NCBI RefSeq assembly: GCF_019679475.1
Contig: NZ_JAIEZP010000001.1
Span: forward strand, 2,480,001-2,544,000
Reading direction: 5' to 3'
Source: Hyphomonas sediminis
Lineage (GTDB): Bacteria > Pseudomonadota > Alphaproteobacteria > Caulobacterales > Hyphomonadaceae
Length of the DNA stretch: 64,000 nucleotides
Shown here: one piece after another, positions 46,456 to 60,048 of the stretch
Position numbering within the stretch: the stretch's first letter is position 1
How the letters are laid out: every line of letters starts with the position of its first letter
Notes under the pieces: model-generated
Databases searched by the model: none
What the model was told of the DNA's origin: nothing
Seen by the model: the letters and a program-made list of their open reading frames with translations, nothing else
Made by a program: the position numbers and the translations under genes

Positions 46456-46863
46456 TCAGCTCGCCAGAGCGGCGCGCAGACCTTCCAGATAGACCATCTG
46501 ATGATCAAGCACGATGCGCTTGGTGTCATCCTTGTCGAGCTCGAGCAGTTTCAGCTTCACAGCTTCAATCTCGGCATCCACATCAGCAGCAGACACGTCA
46601 GACAGGCTGCGGGCCTCTTCTGCAAGGATGGTCAGGCCGGCCGGAGTAACGTCCGCAAAACCGCCGCGCACATAGAAGCGCTTCGACACGGTGTCGCCTT
46701 CCAGAACCCGGACAACACCATTCTTCAGCGTCGTCATGAACGGCGCATGGTTCACCAGCACGCCGAACTCACCTTCCGTGCCCGGAGCGATCACATGATC
46801 GACCGCGCCCGAGAAAAGTTCCCGGGCCGGTGACACCAGCGAGAAGTGCAGCTTGTCAGCCAT
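46456..46863 (-). CDS. atpC: ATP synthase F1 epsilon subunit
   Basis: The 135-residue stalk subunit starts MADKLHFSLVSPARELFSG and has the beta-sandwich signature GEFGVLVNHAPFMTTLKNGVV, RGGFADVTPAGLTILAEEA, and a short C-terminal helical pair with Asp/Lys-rich tail. Last gene of the F1 operon, ending before the bidirectional terminator; the gap from atpD is 13 bases. Confidence 0.96.
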   Translation of the reverse strand: MADKLHFSLVSPARELFSGAVDHVIAPGTEGEFGVLVNHAPFMTTLKNGVVRVLEGDTVSKRFYVRGGFADVTPAGLTILAEEARSLSDVSAADVDAEIEAVKLKLLELDKDDTKRIVLDHQMVYLEGLRAALAS

Positions 46864-46876
46864 CAGTTCCTAATCC

Positions 46877-49229
<2,353 letters not shown>

Positions 49230-49265
49230 GTCAGGCCTTTACCGTCCTTCGTCCACTCAAACCGA

Positions 49266-50801
49266 TCAGGCGAACTTCGCAGTGAAGTCGTCGAGAGCTT
49301 TTTTGAGCTCTTCTTCGATTTCGCTGGTCAGTTCTTTCTTCTCACGGAGTTTCGCGAGGAGGTCTTTCTTGGCGCCGCGCATATGGAGAAGCAGTTCCTT
49401 CTCGTAGCGGGTCACATCTTTCAGGGCGATCTTGTCGAGATAGCCACGCGTACCTGCGTAGATCACGACAACCTGCTCTTCCATCAACAGCGGCGAGTAT
49501 TGCGGCTGTTTCAGGAGTTCCGTCAGGCGGGCACCGCGGTTCAGCAGGCGCTGGGTCGCCGCGTCGAGGTCCGAGCCGAACTTGGCGAAGGCGGCCATCT
49601 CGCGATACTGGGCGAGTTCACCCTTCATCGAGCCGGCGACTTTCTTCATCGCTTTCGTCTGAGCGGCCGAGCCCACCCGGGACACCGACAGACCGACGTT
49701 AACAGCCGGGCGGATACCCGAGTTGAACAGGTCGGTTTCGAGGAAGATCTGGCCGTCGGTGATCGAGATCACGTTGGTCGGGATGTAGGCCGACACGTCG
49801 TTTGCCTGGGTTTCGATAACCGGCAGAGCGGTCAGGGAGCCAGCGCCGTTGTCGTCGTTCAGCTTCGCAGCGCGCTCGAGGAGGCGCGAGTGGAGGTAGA
49901 ATACGTCGCCCGGATAAGCTTCGCGGCCCGGCGGACGGCGCAGGAGCAGCGACATCTGGCGGTAAGCAACAGCCTGTTTGGAAAGGTCATCATAGATGAT
50001 GAGGGCGTGCATGCCGTTGTCGCGGAACCACTCACCCATGGCGCAGCCGGTGAACGGCGCGAGGTACTGGAGCGGAGCCGGCTCGGAAGCCGTAGCGGAG
50101 ACAACGATCGTGTAGTCCAGGGCGCCGCGCTCTTCGAGCACCTTGACAACCTGAGCAACCGTCGAACGCTTCTGACCGATAGCCACGTAGACGCAGAACA
50201 GCTTGTCTTTGTCGGACTTCGCAGCGTCGTTGGTCGGCTTCTGGTTCAGGATGGTGTCGATGCAGATTGCGGTCTTGCCGGTCTGACGGTCACCGATGAT
50301 CAGCTCGCGCTGGCCGCGGCCAACCGGGATCATGCCGTCGATGGCCTTGATGCCCGTCATCATCGGCTCGTGAACCGATTTACGCGGAATGATGCCCGGC
50401 GCTTTCACGTCAACGCGCGAACGCGCCGCAACGTCTTTCAGCGGGCCTTTGCCGTCGATCGGTTCGCCCAGCGGGTTCACAACGCGGCCGAGAAGGCCCT
50501 TGCCAACCGGAGCAGACACGATCTCGCTGGTGCGCTTGACGGTGTCCCCTTCTTTGATGCCACGGTCGTCGCCGAAGATAACCACACCGACGTTGTCGCT
50601 CTCGAGGTTCAGGGCCATGCCCTTGATGCCGCCGTCGAACTCAACGAGTTCACCAGCCTGCACGCTGTCGAGACCATACACGCGGGCGATACCGTCACCG
50701 ACGGAAAGCACCTGGCCGACGTCCGAGACTTCAGCTTCAACGCCGAAATTCTCGATCTGGGACTTCAGGATGCCCGAAATTTCTGCAGGTGAAATGTCCA
50801 T
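49266..50801 (-). CDS. atpA: ATP synthase F1 alpha subunit
   Basis: Non-catalytic nucleotide-binding subunit of 511 residues. Visible motifs include [16 protein letters not shown] at the start, Walker [16 protein letters not shown], the [12 protein letters not shown] segment and [23 protein letters not shown]. The atpH stop is eight bases upstream of ATG 50801. A striking 836-codon open frame on the opposite strand across this gene and atpG is an artefact of codon bias. Confidence 0.98.
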   Translation of the reverse strand: MDISPAEISGILKSQIENFGVEAEVSDVGQVLSVGDGIARVYGLDSVQAGELVEFDGGIKGMALNLESDNVGVVIFGDDRGIKEGDTVKRTSEIVSAPVGKGLLGRVVNPLGEPIDGKGPLKDVAARSRVDVKAPGIIPRKSVHEPMMTGIKAIDGMIPVGRGQRELIIGDRQTGKTAICIDTILNQKPTNDAAKSDKDKLFCVYVAIGQKRSTVAQVVKVLEERGALDYTIVVSATASEPAPLQYLAPFTGCAMGEWFRDNGMHALIIYDDLSKQAVAYRQMSLLLRRPPGREAYPGDVFYLHSRLLERAAKLNDDNGAGSLTALPVIETQANDVSAYIPTNVISITDGQIFLETDLFNSGIRPAVNVGLSVSRVGSAAQTKAMKKVAGSMKGELAQYREMAAFAKFGSDLDAATQRLLNRGARLTELLKQPQYSPLLMEEQVVVIYAGTRGYLDKIALKDVTRYEKELLLHMRGAKKDLLAKLREKKELTSEIEEELKKALDDFTAKFA

Positions 50802-50809
50802 CGAGCTTC

Positions 50810-51370
50810 TTATGCTCCCTTCATCACGGTGTTCATGCGTTCAAGTTTCTTGGCGACACTCGCATCCACGAGCTTTGAGCCCAGACGCAACTGGATACCG
50901 CCAATGAGCGAGGGATCGACCTCGCTGGTGAGTTCAACATCGCCGCCAACGACTTTGGCCAGCAGCGATTCGATCCGGGCTTTTTCAGCGCCGGTCATTT
51001 CTTTTGCGGTGCGGACAACGGCGCGCTGAACGCCGCGCTGCTTCGCATAAAGTTGGTCGAAGGCAACTTCGGCGCCCAGGATATCACGGGCGCGGCCATT
51101 CGAAGACATGACGCCAAGGAATTTTCCGAAGAGGGCCGAGTAACCAGCCTTCTGGGCCACAGCGCCGAGCGCCGCGACTTTCGCTTCACGCGCAAATGCT
51201 GGCGAATCCAGCAGTTTCCGAAGGTCTGCCGACGACTTCACGAGCGCGGCAAAAGCTCCAAAATCCTGGTGGATAGCAGCCAGTTCGCCCTTTTCCTGAG
51301 CCAGTTCGAACAGGGCGCGGGCGTAGCGCTTAGCTGTTTCGCTTGTCTGTATCACATTCGCGGCAGGCAA
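50810..51370 (-). CDS. atpH: ATP synthase F1 delta subunit
   Basis: Peripheral stalk subunit of 186 residues linking F1 to the b subunits. The six-helix N-terminal domain has [21 protein letters not shown], and the C-terminal domain has [33 protein letters not shown]. First gene of the atpHAGDC operon. The F0 genes (atpIBEF) are absent here, as expected in alphaproteobacteria, where they sit elsewhere. The promoter must lie in the 190 bases before priA's end. Confidence 0.97.
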   Translation of the reverse strand: MPAANVIQTSETAKRYARALFELAQEKGELAAIHQDFGAFAALVKSSADLRKLLDSPAFAREAKVAALGAVAQKAGYSALFGKFLGVMSSNGRARDILGAEVAFDQLYAKQRGVQRAVVRTAKEMTGAEKARIESLLAKVVGGDVELTSEVDPSLIGGIQLRLGSKLVDASVAKKLERMNTVMKGA

Positions 51371-51559
51371 GGTCTTGAGATCCGTCTCAGTTAGGGGGCG
51401 GAAATGCCCTAATAATGTGGCGGGTGGCGCTCGCTAAACGGGCACCCCCCCAAGGCTGTGCGGCGCTTATCATTAGAAAATGACGCTGACAACAGGGCCA
51501 CGGTGCGCAGTCATGCGGCGAAATGGCCGCGAAGGAACTCCGCCGCGGCGGAAACCAAT

Positions 51560-53758
51560 TCAAAGGAACGAATATGGGTCGATGTCGACCGAAATTCGCA
51601 CCTGCGACGGCAGCTTCAGTCGCGCGGTCCAAGCGGTCATATATGCCGAAAGATCCACGGTTCTGGGGCTTTTGACAAGGAAACGCCGCCTGTGACGCCC
51701 GCGCAGGACCGTGATCGGCGCCGGGGCCGGACCGTAGATCTCGACGCCCTCGCCATTGGGCGCGGCGGCAGCAATCTCCAGCGCGGTTTTATCCACAAGT
51801 TCTGCTGATGGCGCTGACAGGATCATCGCCGCGAGCCGGCCAAATGGCGGCAAAATAAGCTCTGATCGAACATCCCGCTCGATCTGGAGGAATCCATCGC
51901 GGTCATTGGCGGCCAGCGCCTCCATGGCCGGATTGTCGGGCGCATAGGTCTGCACCAGCGCCCTGCCCGGCCGTTCGGCCCGGCCTGCACGGCCCGCAAC
52001 CTGGCTCAGCAGCTGATAGGTGCGCTCGCCGGCGCGCAGGTCACCGCCCTTCAGGCCGCTATCGGCGTCGACCACGCCCACCAGCGTCAGGTTCGGGAAG
52101 TTGTGCCCCTTGGCGACGATCTGAGTGCCGATCAGCACGTCGATCTCGCCGGTCGCCATACGATCCACCAGACCGCGCGTCTCTTCCCCGCCCTGGGCTG
52201 TATCTGACGAGAAAATCTCGATCCGTGCATTTGGCAGCAGAACGCGGGCCTCTTCAGCCACGCGTTCGACACCGGGGCCAACCCCCATGAGCGAATCAGC
52301 GGCGCCGCAGCTGGGGCAATGGGTGGGCTTGGGAATGGAATAGCCGGTGACGTGGCAGACCAGACGGCCTGTATAGCGGTGCTCGGTCAGCCAGTTCTCG
52401 GTGCCGGGCGTTTTCAGCCTTTCGCCGCAGGCCTTGCAGATCACGAGGGGCGCGTAGCCCCGGCGGTTGAGGAAGAGGAGTGACTGCTCGCCATTGGCGA
52501 GTGTCTCGATCAGCGCCCGCTCCAACACCGGGGAGAGCCACTTGCCCTTCTCTGGCGGGGCTTTTTTCAGGTCGACCAGCTCCACATCCGGCAGGCGCGA
52601 AGCACCGGGACGGGCGGCGAGGCGCAGGCGCGTATAGCGGCCAAGTTCGGCGTTTACTGTAGTTTCCAGTGCAGGAGTCGCCGAGGCGAGAATCACCTGG
52701 CCGCCCTCGAGTTTGGACCGCATCACCGCCAGATCGCGGGCGTGGTAGGTGACGCCGTCTTCCTGTTTGAAGCTGGTATCGTGTTCTTCGTCGACGATCA
52801 GGAGGCGCAGCTTGCGATATGGCAGGAACAGGGCCGAGCGGGCGCCGATGACGATGCGGGCGCGGCCATGGACAACTTCGCGCCAGGTGCGGCGGCGGTC
52901 CTTGGGGCTCATGCCGGAATGCCAGGGCGCAGGCGGGGCACCAAAGCGGGCTTCAAAGCGGGCGAGAATGGCTTGCGTCAGCGCAATTTCCGGCAACAGA
53001 ACAAGGACTTGCGCCGCCGGATCGGAGCGGAGCATTTCGGCGATGGCCTCAAAATAGACCTCCGTCTTGCCCGAGCCGGTGACACCATCGAGCAGGAAAG
53101 CGGCGTAGCCGCCCTGTTGGATAGACGCGCGCAATTCGTCTGCTGCTTCGGCCTGCTCGGCCGTCAGCGTGGCGCCCGGAAGGTCCGGATCGGGGATCGG
53201 GAATGGCAGATCGATCTCGATTTCCACAGGCTCCAGCGCGCCTGCCTCGGCCATGCCACGGACGACCCCGGACGAGACCTCTGCGGCCAAAGCGATGTCA
53301 GACGCAGACAAAAGAAGGTCATTCAGCGACACTTTGGGACACTTTGGGTCACTTCTGAACGCATCCAGCACCTTCTGGCGCGCGGGCGTCATCCGTTCGG
53401 GCAGTTTGCCGGTCAGCCGGTAGCGGACCTCGACCGGCGAGGGCAGCAACCCGTCGCGCGCCCGGAGCGCCATCGAGAGGACCTGCCCGGGATGGGTGAC
53501 GGTGTACCTGGCGACCCAGGCCAGGAACTCGCGCATGGGCGCGCCCATCGGCGGGACATCATAGACGGCGGTGACGGCCTTGAGCTTGCGCCCGGTGGCG
53601 ACCTCATCGCCCAGCACATCGACCACCATGCCCAACCGGTCATACGGGCCGACCGGCGCGGCGACATAGGCGCCGGGCGCAAGCGTCATCCCCTCCGGAA
53701 CCGAATAGTCGAACGGTTCGGGCAGAGGCAGGGTGAAGAGGATTCGCGCAACGGCCAT
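51560..53758 (-). CDS. priA: Primosomal replication restart helicase PriA
   Basis: 3'-5' helicase that reloads DnaB at stalled forks. The 732 residues carry an N-terminal DNA-binding domain (LFTLPLPEPFDYSVPEG), Walker A LDGVTGSGKTEVYFEAI, DEEH box LLIVDEEHDTSFKQEDG, the zinc-binding insert with CKACG, CHVTGY and CPSCGAAD, and the helicase motif VLIGTQIVAKGHNFPNLTLV, ending DIDPYSFL. The gene lies upstream of atpH, a common alphaproteobacterial order. Confidence 0.97.
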   Translation of the reverse strand: MAVARILFTLPLPEPFDYSVPEGMTLAPGAYVAAPVGPYDRLGMVVDVLGDEVATGRKLKAVTAVYDVPPMGAPMREFLAWVARYTVTHPGQVLSMALRARDGLLPSPVEVRYRLTGKLPERMTPARQKVLDAFRSDPKCPKVSLNDLLLSASDIALAAEVSSGVVRGMAEAGALEPVEIEIDLPFPIPDPDLPGATLTAEQAEAADELRASIQQGGYAAFLLDGVTGSGKTEVYFEAIAEMLRSDPAAQVLVLLPEIALTQAILARFEARFGAPPAPWHSGMSPKDRRRTWREVVHGRARIVIGARSALFLPYRKLRLLIVDEEHDTSFKQEDGVTYHARDLAVMRSKLEGGQVILASATPALETTVNAELGRYTRLRLAARPGASRLPDVELVDLKKAPPEKGKWLSPVLERALIETLANGEQSLLFLNRRGYAPLVICKACGERLKTPGTENWLTEHRYTGRLVCHVTGYSIPKPTHCPSCGAADSLMGVGPGVERVAEEARVLLPNARIEIFSSDTAQGGEETRGLVDRMATGEIDVLIGTQIVAKGHNFPNLTLVGVVDADSGLKGGDLRAGERTYQLLSQVAGRAGRAERPGRALVQTYAPDNPAMEALAANDRDGFLQIERDVRSELILPPFGRLAAMILSAPSAELVDKTALEIAAAAPNGEGVEIYGPAPAPITVLRGRHRRRFLVKSPRTVDLSAYMTAWTARLKLPSQVRISVDIDPYSFL

Positions 53759-53861
53759 GGCCCCGGCTTATCCCGTTGGCCCGGAGCCGTCATCCCGTCT
53801 GCACACCGCAGGCAAGGACGATGCGCTGGATAAGTGACGGCAGGCAGTCTATGGCGCCGGA

Positions 53862-54653
53862 ATGATTGACCTTGCGCCTGAGCTGATCGCATTTTTGCTG
53901 GCCGCCGCCGTGGCAGCCGGCTTCATCGACGCCATTGCCGGGGGCGGCGGGCTGATCACCCTGCCGGCGCTGCTGGCCGCAGGCGTCAACCCGGTTTCGG
54001 CCCTGGGCACCAACAAGGTGCAGAGCAGTTTCGGAACGGCGATGGCGACCTGGAGCTACTGGAAAGCCGGGCGCATCAACTTCACCCTGCTGCGCTGGCC
54101 GCTTGTCGCCACCTTCGCTGGCGCGGGCCTTGGCACATCGGCGGTGATGGTGATCGACAGCAGCTGGCTGATGATCGTACTGCCCGGCCTTCTGATCGCC
54201 ATTGCGATGTATTTTCTGTTCGGCCCGAAGGCGAGCGACGAGGACGCGCAGGCCCGGATGACGCCGGTGACCTACAGCCTGATTGCCGGCGCGATCGGAT
54301 TTTATGACGGCTTCTTCGGCCCCGGAACGGGCTCCTTCTTTGCGCTGAGCCTTGTGACGCTGATGGGCATGGGCCTGACGCGGGCGACGGCGCACACCAA
54401 GGCACTGAACCTTGCCAGCAATGCCGTCTCGGTCGCGGTGTTCGCGCTGGGCGGGCAGGTTTTGTGGGCACTCGGACTGACCATGGCAGCCGGGCAGGTT
54501 CTGGGTGGGTGGCTCGGCTCCAAGGCGGCGATGCGGTTTGGCCCGCGCCTGATCCGGCCCCTGCTGGTGATCATCTGCCTGGCGATGGTGGCGCGGCTGC
54601 TGGTTGACCCGGAGAACCCGTTGCGCATCTGGCTGGCGGCCCTGCTGGGTTGA
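53862..54653 (+). CDS. TSUP/TauE-SafE family membrane transporter
   Basis: The 263-residue polytopic protein has about eight membrane segments. The family's GxxNP and N-terminal signature appear as FIDAIAGGGGLITLPALLAAGVNPVSALGTNK, and the second half repeats with YDGFFGPGTGSFFAL...THTKALNLASN. Members export or import sulfite, sulfoacetate or related anions, but the substrate here is unknown. It is a single gene on the plus strand, divergent from priA. Confidence 0.93.
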   Translation: MIDLAPELIAFLLAAAVAAGFIDAIAGGGGLITLPALLAAGVNPVSALGTNKVQSSFGTAMATWSYWKAGRINFTLLRWPLVATFAGAGLGTSAVMVIDSSWLMIVLPGLLIAIAMYFLFGPKASDEDAQARMTPVTYSLIAGAIGFYDGFFGPGTGSFFALSLVTLMGMGLTRATAHTKALNLASNAVSVAVFALGGQVLWALGLTMAAGQVLGGWLGSKAAMRFGPRLIRPLLVIICLAMVARLLVDPENPLRIWLAALLG

Positions 54654-54717
54654 GCCGGGCTGCCTTACCCTAGCGTGAGCGCTTGCCAGCCTTCACCCCG
54701 CCCCCTACCCCTTTAGC

Positions 54718-55710
54718 ATGGCGAAAGACATGACATCCGGCTACGAGCCGCTGACCTCAATCGAAGCGATCACTGCCGGTCTTGGCGAGGTCGGTTATAT
54801 CTCCACCGCGCAGATTTCGACCGCTGTTTTCCTGGCCCATGGCCTGCGCAAGCCTATCCTGATCGAAGGCCCGGCCGGCGTCGGCAAGACCGACCTTGCC
54901 GCCTCGCTCGGCCGGTGGCTGGACCTGCCGATCATCCGCCTGCAGTGCTATGAGGGCCTCGATGAGGGCAAGGCGCTGTACGAATGGAAGTATGGCAAGC
55001 AGCTGCTCTACACGCAGATCCTCAAGGAGAAGCTGAACGAGCTGATTGGCGAGGCAGACAGCCTTGGTAAATCGCTGGGCAAGCTGGCCGACTTCGAAGA
55101 CCTGTTCTTCTCGCCGCAATTCCTGGAAGCGCGCCCCCTGCTGAACGCCATGCAGCAGGACAAGGGCTCCATCCTGCTGATCGACGAGATCGACAAGTCG
55201 GATGAAGCGTTTGAAGCCTTCCTGCTGGAAGTGCTGTCGGATTATCAGGTTTCGGTTCCGGAGATCGGGACGATCCGGGCGAAGGTTCCGCCCATCGTAA
55301 TCCTCACCTCAAACAATGTGCGCGAACTCGGCGACGCGCTGAAGCGGCGCTGCCTGCACCTGCATATCGGCTTTCCCGACCATGTTCGTGAACAGAAGAT
55401 CGTGCGGGCGCGCGTGGACGGCATTTCAGACAGCCTTCTTTCGCAGCTTGTCCGGTTCGTTCAATCGGTTCGCGAGGCGGACATCAAGAAACGGCCTTCG
55501 ATCGCCGAGACCGTGGACTGGGCCCGCACGCTGCTCTTGCTGCACGCCAGTAGCCTGGACGAGCAATTCGTGAGGGATACGCTGAACGTCCTGCTGAAGC
55601 ACGAAACCGACATTGCCGCGATTGCGCCGCAAGTGCCCAAGATGGTGCGCGAGGCGGTGGGCACGGATACCGGCGGGCGGATGTCTTCGGGCTATCCGGA
55701 CCTCGGCTAA
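54718..55710 (+). CDS. MoxR-family AAA+ ATPase
   Basis: The 330-residue AAA+ protein has Walker A IEGPAGVGKTDLAASLGRWL, Walker B SILLIDEIDKSDEAFEAFLLEVLSD (first part), sensor 1 VILTSNNVRELGDALKRRC with the Arg finger, and a small C-terminal lid domain. MoxR proteins act as chaperones maturing metalloenzymes or large complexes with VWA partners. Its VWA partner follows with a good ribosome site (AAGGAG) in the ten-base gap. The client is unknown. Confidence 0.93.
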   Translation: MAKDMTSGYEPLTSIEAITAGLGEVGYISTAQISTAVFLAHGLRKPILIEGPAGVGKTDLAASLGRWLDLPIIRLQCYEGLDEGKALYEWKYGKQLLYTQILKEKLNELIGEADSLGKSLGKLADFEDLFFSPQFLEARPLLNAMQQDKGSILLIDEIDKSDEAFEAFLLEVLSDYQVSVPEIGTIRAKVPPIVILTSNNVRELGDALKRRCLHLHIGFPDHVREQKIVRARVDGISDSLLSQLVRFVQSVREADIKKRPSIAETVDWARTLLLLHASSLDEQFVRDTLNVLLKHETDIAAIAPQVPKMVREAVGTDTGGRMSSGYPDLG

Positions 55711-55719
55711 GGAGCTGGC

Positions 55720-57090
55720 ATGGAGCGCCAGATCTCCAACTTCATCCGGGCACTGAGATCGGCTGATGTGAAGGTCTCTACCGGAGAAGCGCTGGACGCT
55801 GCCCGAACGGTGGCGATGATCGGCTATGGCGACCGTACGCTGCTTAAGGATTCACTGGCCTGCGTGCTGGCGAAATCGGAAGCCGAGAAGGACATTCACG
55901 ACAAGCTGTTCGACCTTTACTTCGCGCGCAGCAACAAACGCAGCGAGGCAGCCAGAGACGACAGCGAAGACGGCGAGACCGAGGGCCAGGCCAGCGCGGG
56001 CGGAGAGCCGGGCGAACAAGGCGACGCCGTGGAGCAGATGGTTTCCCTGACGCAGGAAGGCAATGAGGAAGCGCTGGCGACCGCCGTGGAGCGCGCCGCA
56101 GAAGCGGCCGGCCTCAATGACATCCGCTTTTCAACGCAGGTGGCTTATTACGCGCAGCAGATGCTGCGTGCGATGGGCGGGGAAAAACTGCAGGACCGCT
56201 TATTGCAGGCCCTGCAGAACTCCGGCGCGCAGGCCGACACTGAAGCCCAGCGCCTGATCGATGCGCGCCGCGCGCTGACGATGGCCGCGCGCGAACGGGC
56301 CGAGCGGGCCTTTGAAGTGTTCGGCGCGGGCGAGACGGAAAAGTTCCGCGATGATGTGGCCGCGACCAAACGCCTGACCGCTCTGGAAGCGCATGACATG
56401 GCGCGCATGAAACTGTTGATTGCCAAAGTGGCCAAACGGCTGGCCGTGAAGCATTCGCGGCGGCGGAAGCGGACGACGCGCGGCCTGCTGGACGTGCGCA
56501 AGACAATGCGGGCCAATGCCGGCTATGACGGCGTGCCGTTCAATGTGATCTGGCGGCAGAAGAAGCGCGACAGGCCGAAGATCGTGGCGATTTGCGACGT
56601 ATCCGGATCAGTTGCCGCTTATGTGCGCTTCCTGTTGCTGTTGCTTTATTCGCTGAAAGAAGTGATCCCTGACCTGCACGCCTATGCCTTCTCCTACCGG
56701 CTTGGCGATGTGAGCGACACGCTGGAGAACAATGAGTTCGACGGAGCGATGAAGAAGATCCTGCGGGAATTCGGCCTCGGCTCGACCAGCTATGGACAGG
56801 CGTTTTCAGACTTCTCGATGAACCATGAAACGGTGATCGACCGGCGCTCGACCGTCATCGTTCTTGGCGATGGACGGTCGAATTATGGCGACCCGCGACT
56901 GGACCTGTTCAGCGGCTTTGCAGGACGCGCCAAGCAGGTGATCTGGCTGAATCCGGAAGGGCCTGCCCTGTGGGGCACGGGCGACAGCGTGATCCCGCGC
57001 TACGCGCCTTACTGCAAGCAGATGAGCCATGTGGCCACGCTCAAGGATCTTGAGCGGGCCATTGACGAAATCCTGACCAGTTATTCGTGA
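55720..57090 (+). CDS. VWA domain-containing CoxE-like protein
   Basis: The 456-residue protein is the partner of the MoxR-type ATPase. The N-terminal part holds a helical region with an acidic Glu/Gly/Asp-rich stretch (DDSEDGETEGQASAGGEPG) near residues 78-106, then a long helical domain with basic KHSRRRKRTTRG, and a C-terminal von Willebrand A domain with MIDAS motif AICDVSGSVAAYV and the later VIVLGDGRSNYGDP. In the CoxD/CoxE pair, such proteins mature carbon monoxide dehydrogenase, but no CO dehydrogenase genes are near, so another client is probable. Confidence 0.9.
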   Translation: MERQISNFIRALRSADVKVSTGEALDAARTVAMIGYGDRTLLKDSLACVLAKSEAEKDIHDKLFDLYFARSNKRSEAARDDSEDGETEGQASAGGEPGEQGDAVEQMVSLTQEGNEEALATAVERAAEAAGLNDIRFSTQVAYYAQQMLRAMGGEKLQDRLLQALQNSGAQADTEAQRLIDARRALTMAARERAERAFEVFGAGETEKFRDDVAATKRLTALEAHDMARMKLLIAKVAKRLAVKHSRRRKRTTRGLLDVRKTMRANAGYDGVPFNVIWRQKKRDRPKIVAICDVSGSVAAYVRFLLLLLYSLKEVIPDLHAYAFSYRLGDVSDTLENNEFDGAMKKILREFGLGSTSYGQAFSDFSMNHETVIDRRSTVIVLGDGRSNYGDPRLDLFSGFAGRAKQVIWLNPEGPALWGTGDSVIPRYAPYCKQMSHVATLKDLERAIDEILTSYS

Positions 57091-57100
57091 ACGGAGGGGC

Positions 57101-58345
<1,245 letters not shown>

Positions 58346-58401
58346 TTAGCAGTGAAGCCACAGGCGCCCGGAACCGGCCGGGCGCGCGGAGTGAACTTGG
58401 C

Positions 58402-60048
58402 ATGATGCTGGGACTGGAATTGCTGGGCGGGATCGGCCTGTTCCTTTTGGGGATGACGATGCTGACCGAGGGGCTGAAGCTCGCCGCCGGTGACGGCCTG
58501 CGCGCGATCCTGCGCGGCTGGACCCGGACGCCGGCGCGGGGGCTGGTTTCCGGCGCGCTTCTGACGGGGCTGGTACAGTCTTCCAGCGCCGTGACGGTGG
58601 CAACCATCGGCTTTGTAAATGCGGGGCTGCTGACGCTTTCCCATGCCGTGTGGGTGATCTTCGGGGCGAATGTCGGCACGACGATGACGGCCTGGCTGGT
58701 CGCGCTGGTGGGGCTGAAACTCGATATTGGCGCCTTTGCGTTGCCGATCATCGGCTTCGGCGTGCTGGCGAGCCTGTTTGCCGAGCGGCGGCCACGCCTC
58801 AGCGGCATCGGCGAGGCTATGACCGGGTTCGGCCTGTTCTTCCTCGGCATCGGCATCCTGAAGGGCGGGTTCGAGACGCTGTTGCCGTTCTTCGAATCGC
58901 TGGACCTGTCGCAGGCAGGCTTCCTGGCGCCGCCGGCTTTCCTGCTGTTCGGGATCGCGCTGGCCGCGCTGGCGCAATCCTCCAGCGCGGCGATTGCACT
59001 GATCCTGACGGCAACGGCGGGCGGCGGCCTGCCGCTGGAACTGGCAGCCGCGGGCATCATCGGCGCCAATATCGGCACGACCTCCACCGCCATCTTTGCC
59101 TCTGCCGCGGCGACGCCAGCGGCCAAGCGGGTGGCGCTGGCGCACATCGTGTTCAATCTCTATTCGGGCGCGGCAGCTTTCCTGCTGCTCTACCCGCTGA
59201 TGAGCGCCAGCCATTTCCTGGCCGACGCCTTGCTGGCCAGCAACAAGGACGAGCCGCTGACGCTGGCGATCTTCAACACGCTGCTGAACCTCATGGGCGT
59301 GCTGCTGATCTGGCCGCTGTCCGGCCGACTGACAGCCTGGCTGCAGAAGCGGTATGTGAGCGCCGAGGAGACGATCGGGCGGCCAGCCTATCTGGATGCA
59401 ACGCTGGCGGCGGTGCCGTCTGTGGCGCTGCGGGGACTGGTGCTGGAAATCGAGCGGATGATGCACATCGCCTTCAGCCGCGCGGGCGAACGCCTGAGCC
59501 CCGTGCCGGGACAGGGGCAGAATGGCAACACGGATGCGGGCATCCTCGCGCTGGGCCAGGCGATCCGCGACTTCATTGCGGAACTGAGCCGAAAACCGCT
59601 GCCGGCTGAAGTGGTGGCCGCCCTGCCAGACCTGATCCGTTCCGTGCACCATGTAGAAGAGACAATTGCCGAAGGCGCCTCTATCTCAACCGGCACGCAG
59701 CCTTTGCGCGGGCTGGTGGTGGGGCCCGCCTGGGACCGGCTGCGCGCCGGCGTGCTGGCGACCCTGGCAACAACCGCCGAGGGCGCCAGCGAGTTCAAGG
59801 CCGAGTTCGAACGCGAACTGGAAGAGGTCGACGCGGCCTATGAAGCGATCAAGAAAGACCTGCTGGCGAATGCTGCCGCAGGGCGGACCGGAGTTGAAGA
59901 CATGGAGAACGCGCTGCTCCGTGCACGGCGGATGCGGCGGCTGGCCGAGGCCGCGCTGAAGGCAGAGCGGCGCCTGCAACCCTGGGCCTCGCTGGCAGCG
60001 GACAAGGTTGACGCCGGGCCGCAAGCGCCGGCTAAAGATCCAGGCTGA
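58402..60048 (+). CDS. Na+/phosphate cotransporter family protein with PhoU-like C-terminus
   Basis: The 548-residue transporter has two inverted membrane halves with the QSSS signatures (TGLVQSSSAVTVATIGFVNAGLL, and ALAQSSSAAIALILTATAGGG) and GANVGTTMTA / GANIGTTSTA repeats, the Na+/Pi family hallmark. The last 170 residues are a soluble helical domain (VEETIAEGASI, VDAAYEAIKKDLLANAAAG) like PhoU. It likely imports phosphate or regulates it. It is divergent from ccrM and overlaps the radical SAM gene at its 3' end by 17 bases. Confidence 0.94.
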   Translation: MMLGLELLGGIGLFLLGMTMLTEGLKLAAGDGLRAILRGWTRTPARGLVSGALLTGLVQSSSAVTVATIGFVNAGLLTLSHAVWVIFGANVGTTMTAWLVALVGLKLDIGAFALPIIGFGVLASLFAERRPRLSGIGEAMTGFGLFFLGIGILKGGFETLLPFFESLDLSQAGFLAPPAFLLFGIALAALAQSSSAAIALILTATAGGGLPLELAAAGIIGANIGTTSTAIFASAAATPAAKRVALAHIVFNLYSGAAAFLLLYPLMSASHFLADALLASNKDEPLTLAIFNTLLNLMGVLLIWPLSGRLTAWLQKRYVSAEETIGRPAYLDATLAAVPSVALRGLVLEIERMMHIAFSRAGERLSPVPGQGQNGNTDAGILALGQAIRDFIAELSRKPLPAEVVAALPDLIRSVHHVEETIAEGASISTGTQPLRGLVVGPAWDRLRAGVLATLATTAEGASEFKAEFERELEEVDAAYEAIKKDLLANAAAGRTGVEDMENALLRARRMRRLAEAALKAERRLQPWASLAADKVDAGPQAPAKDPG

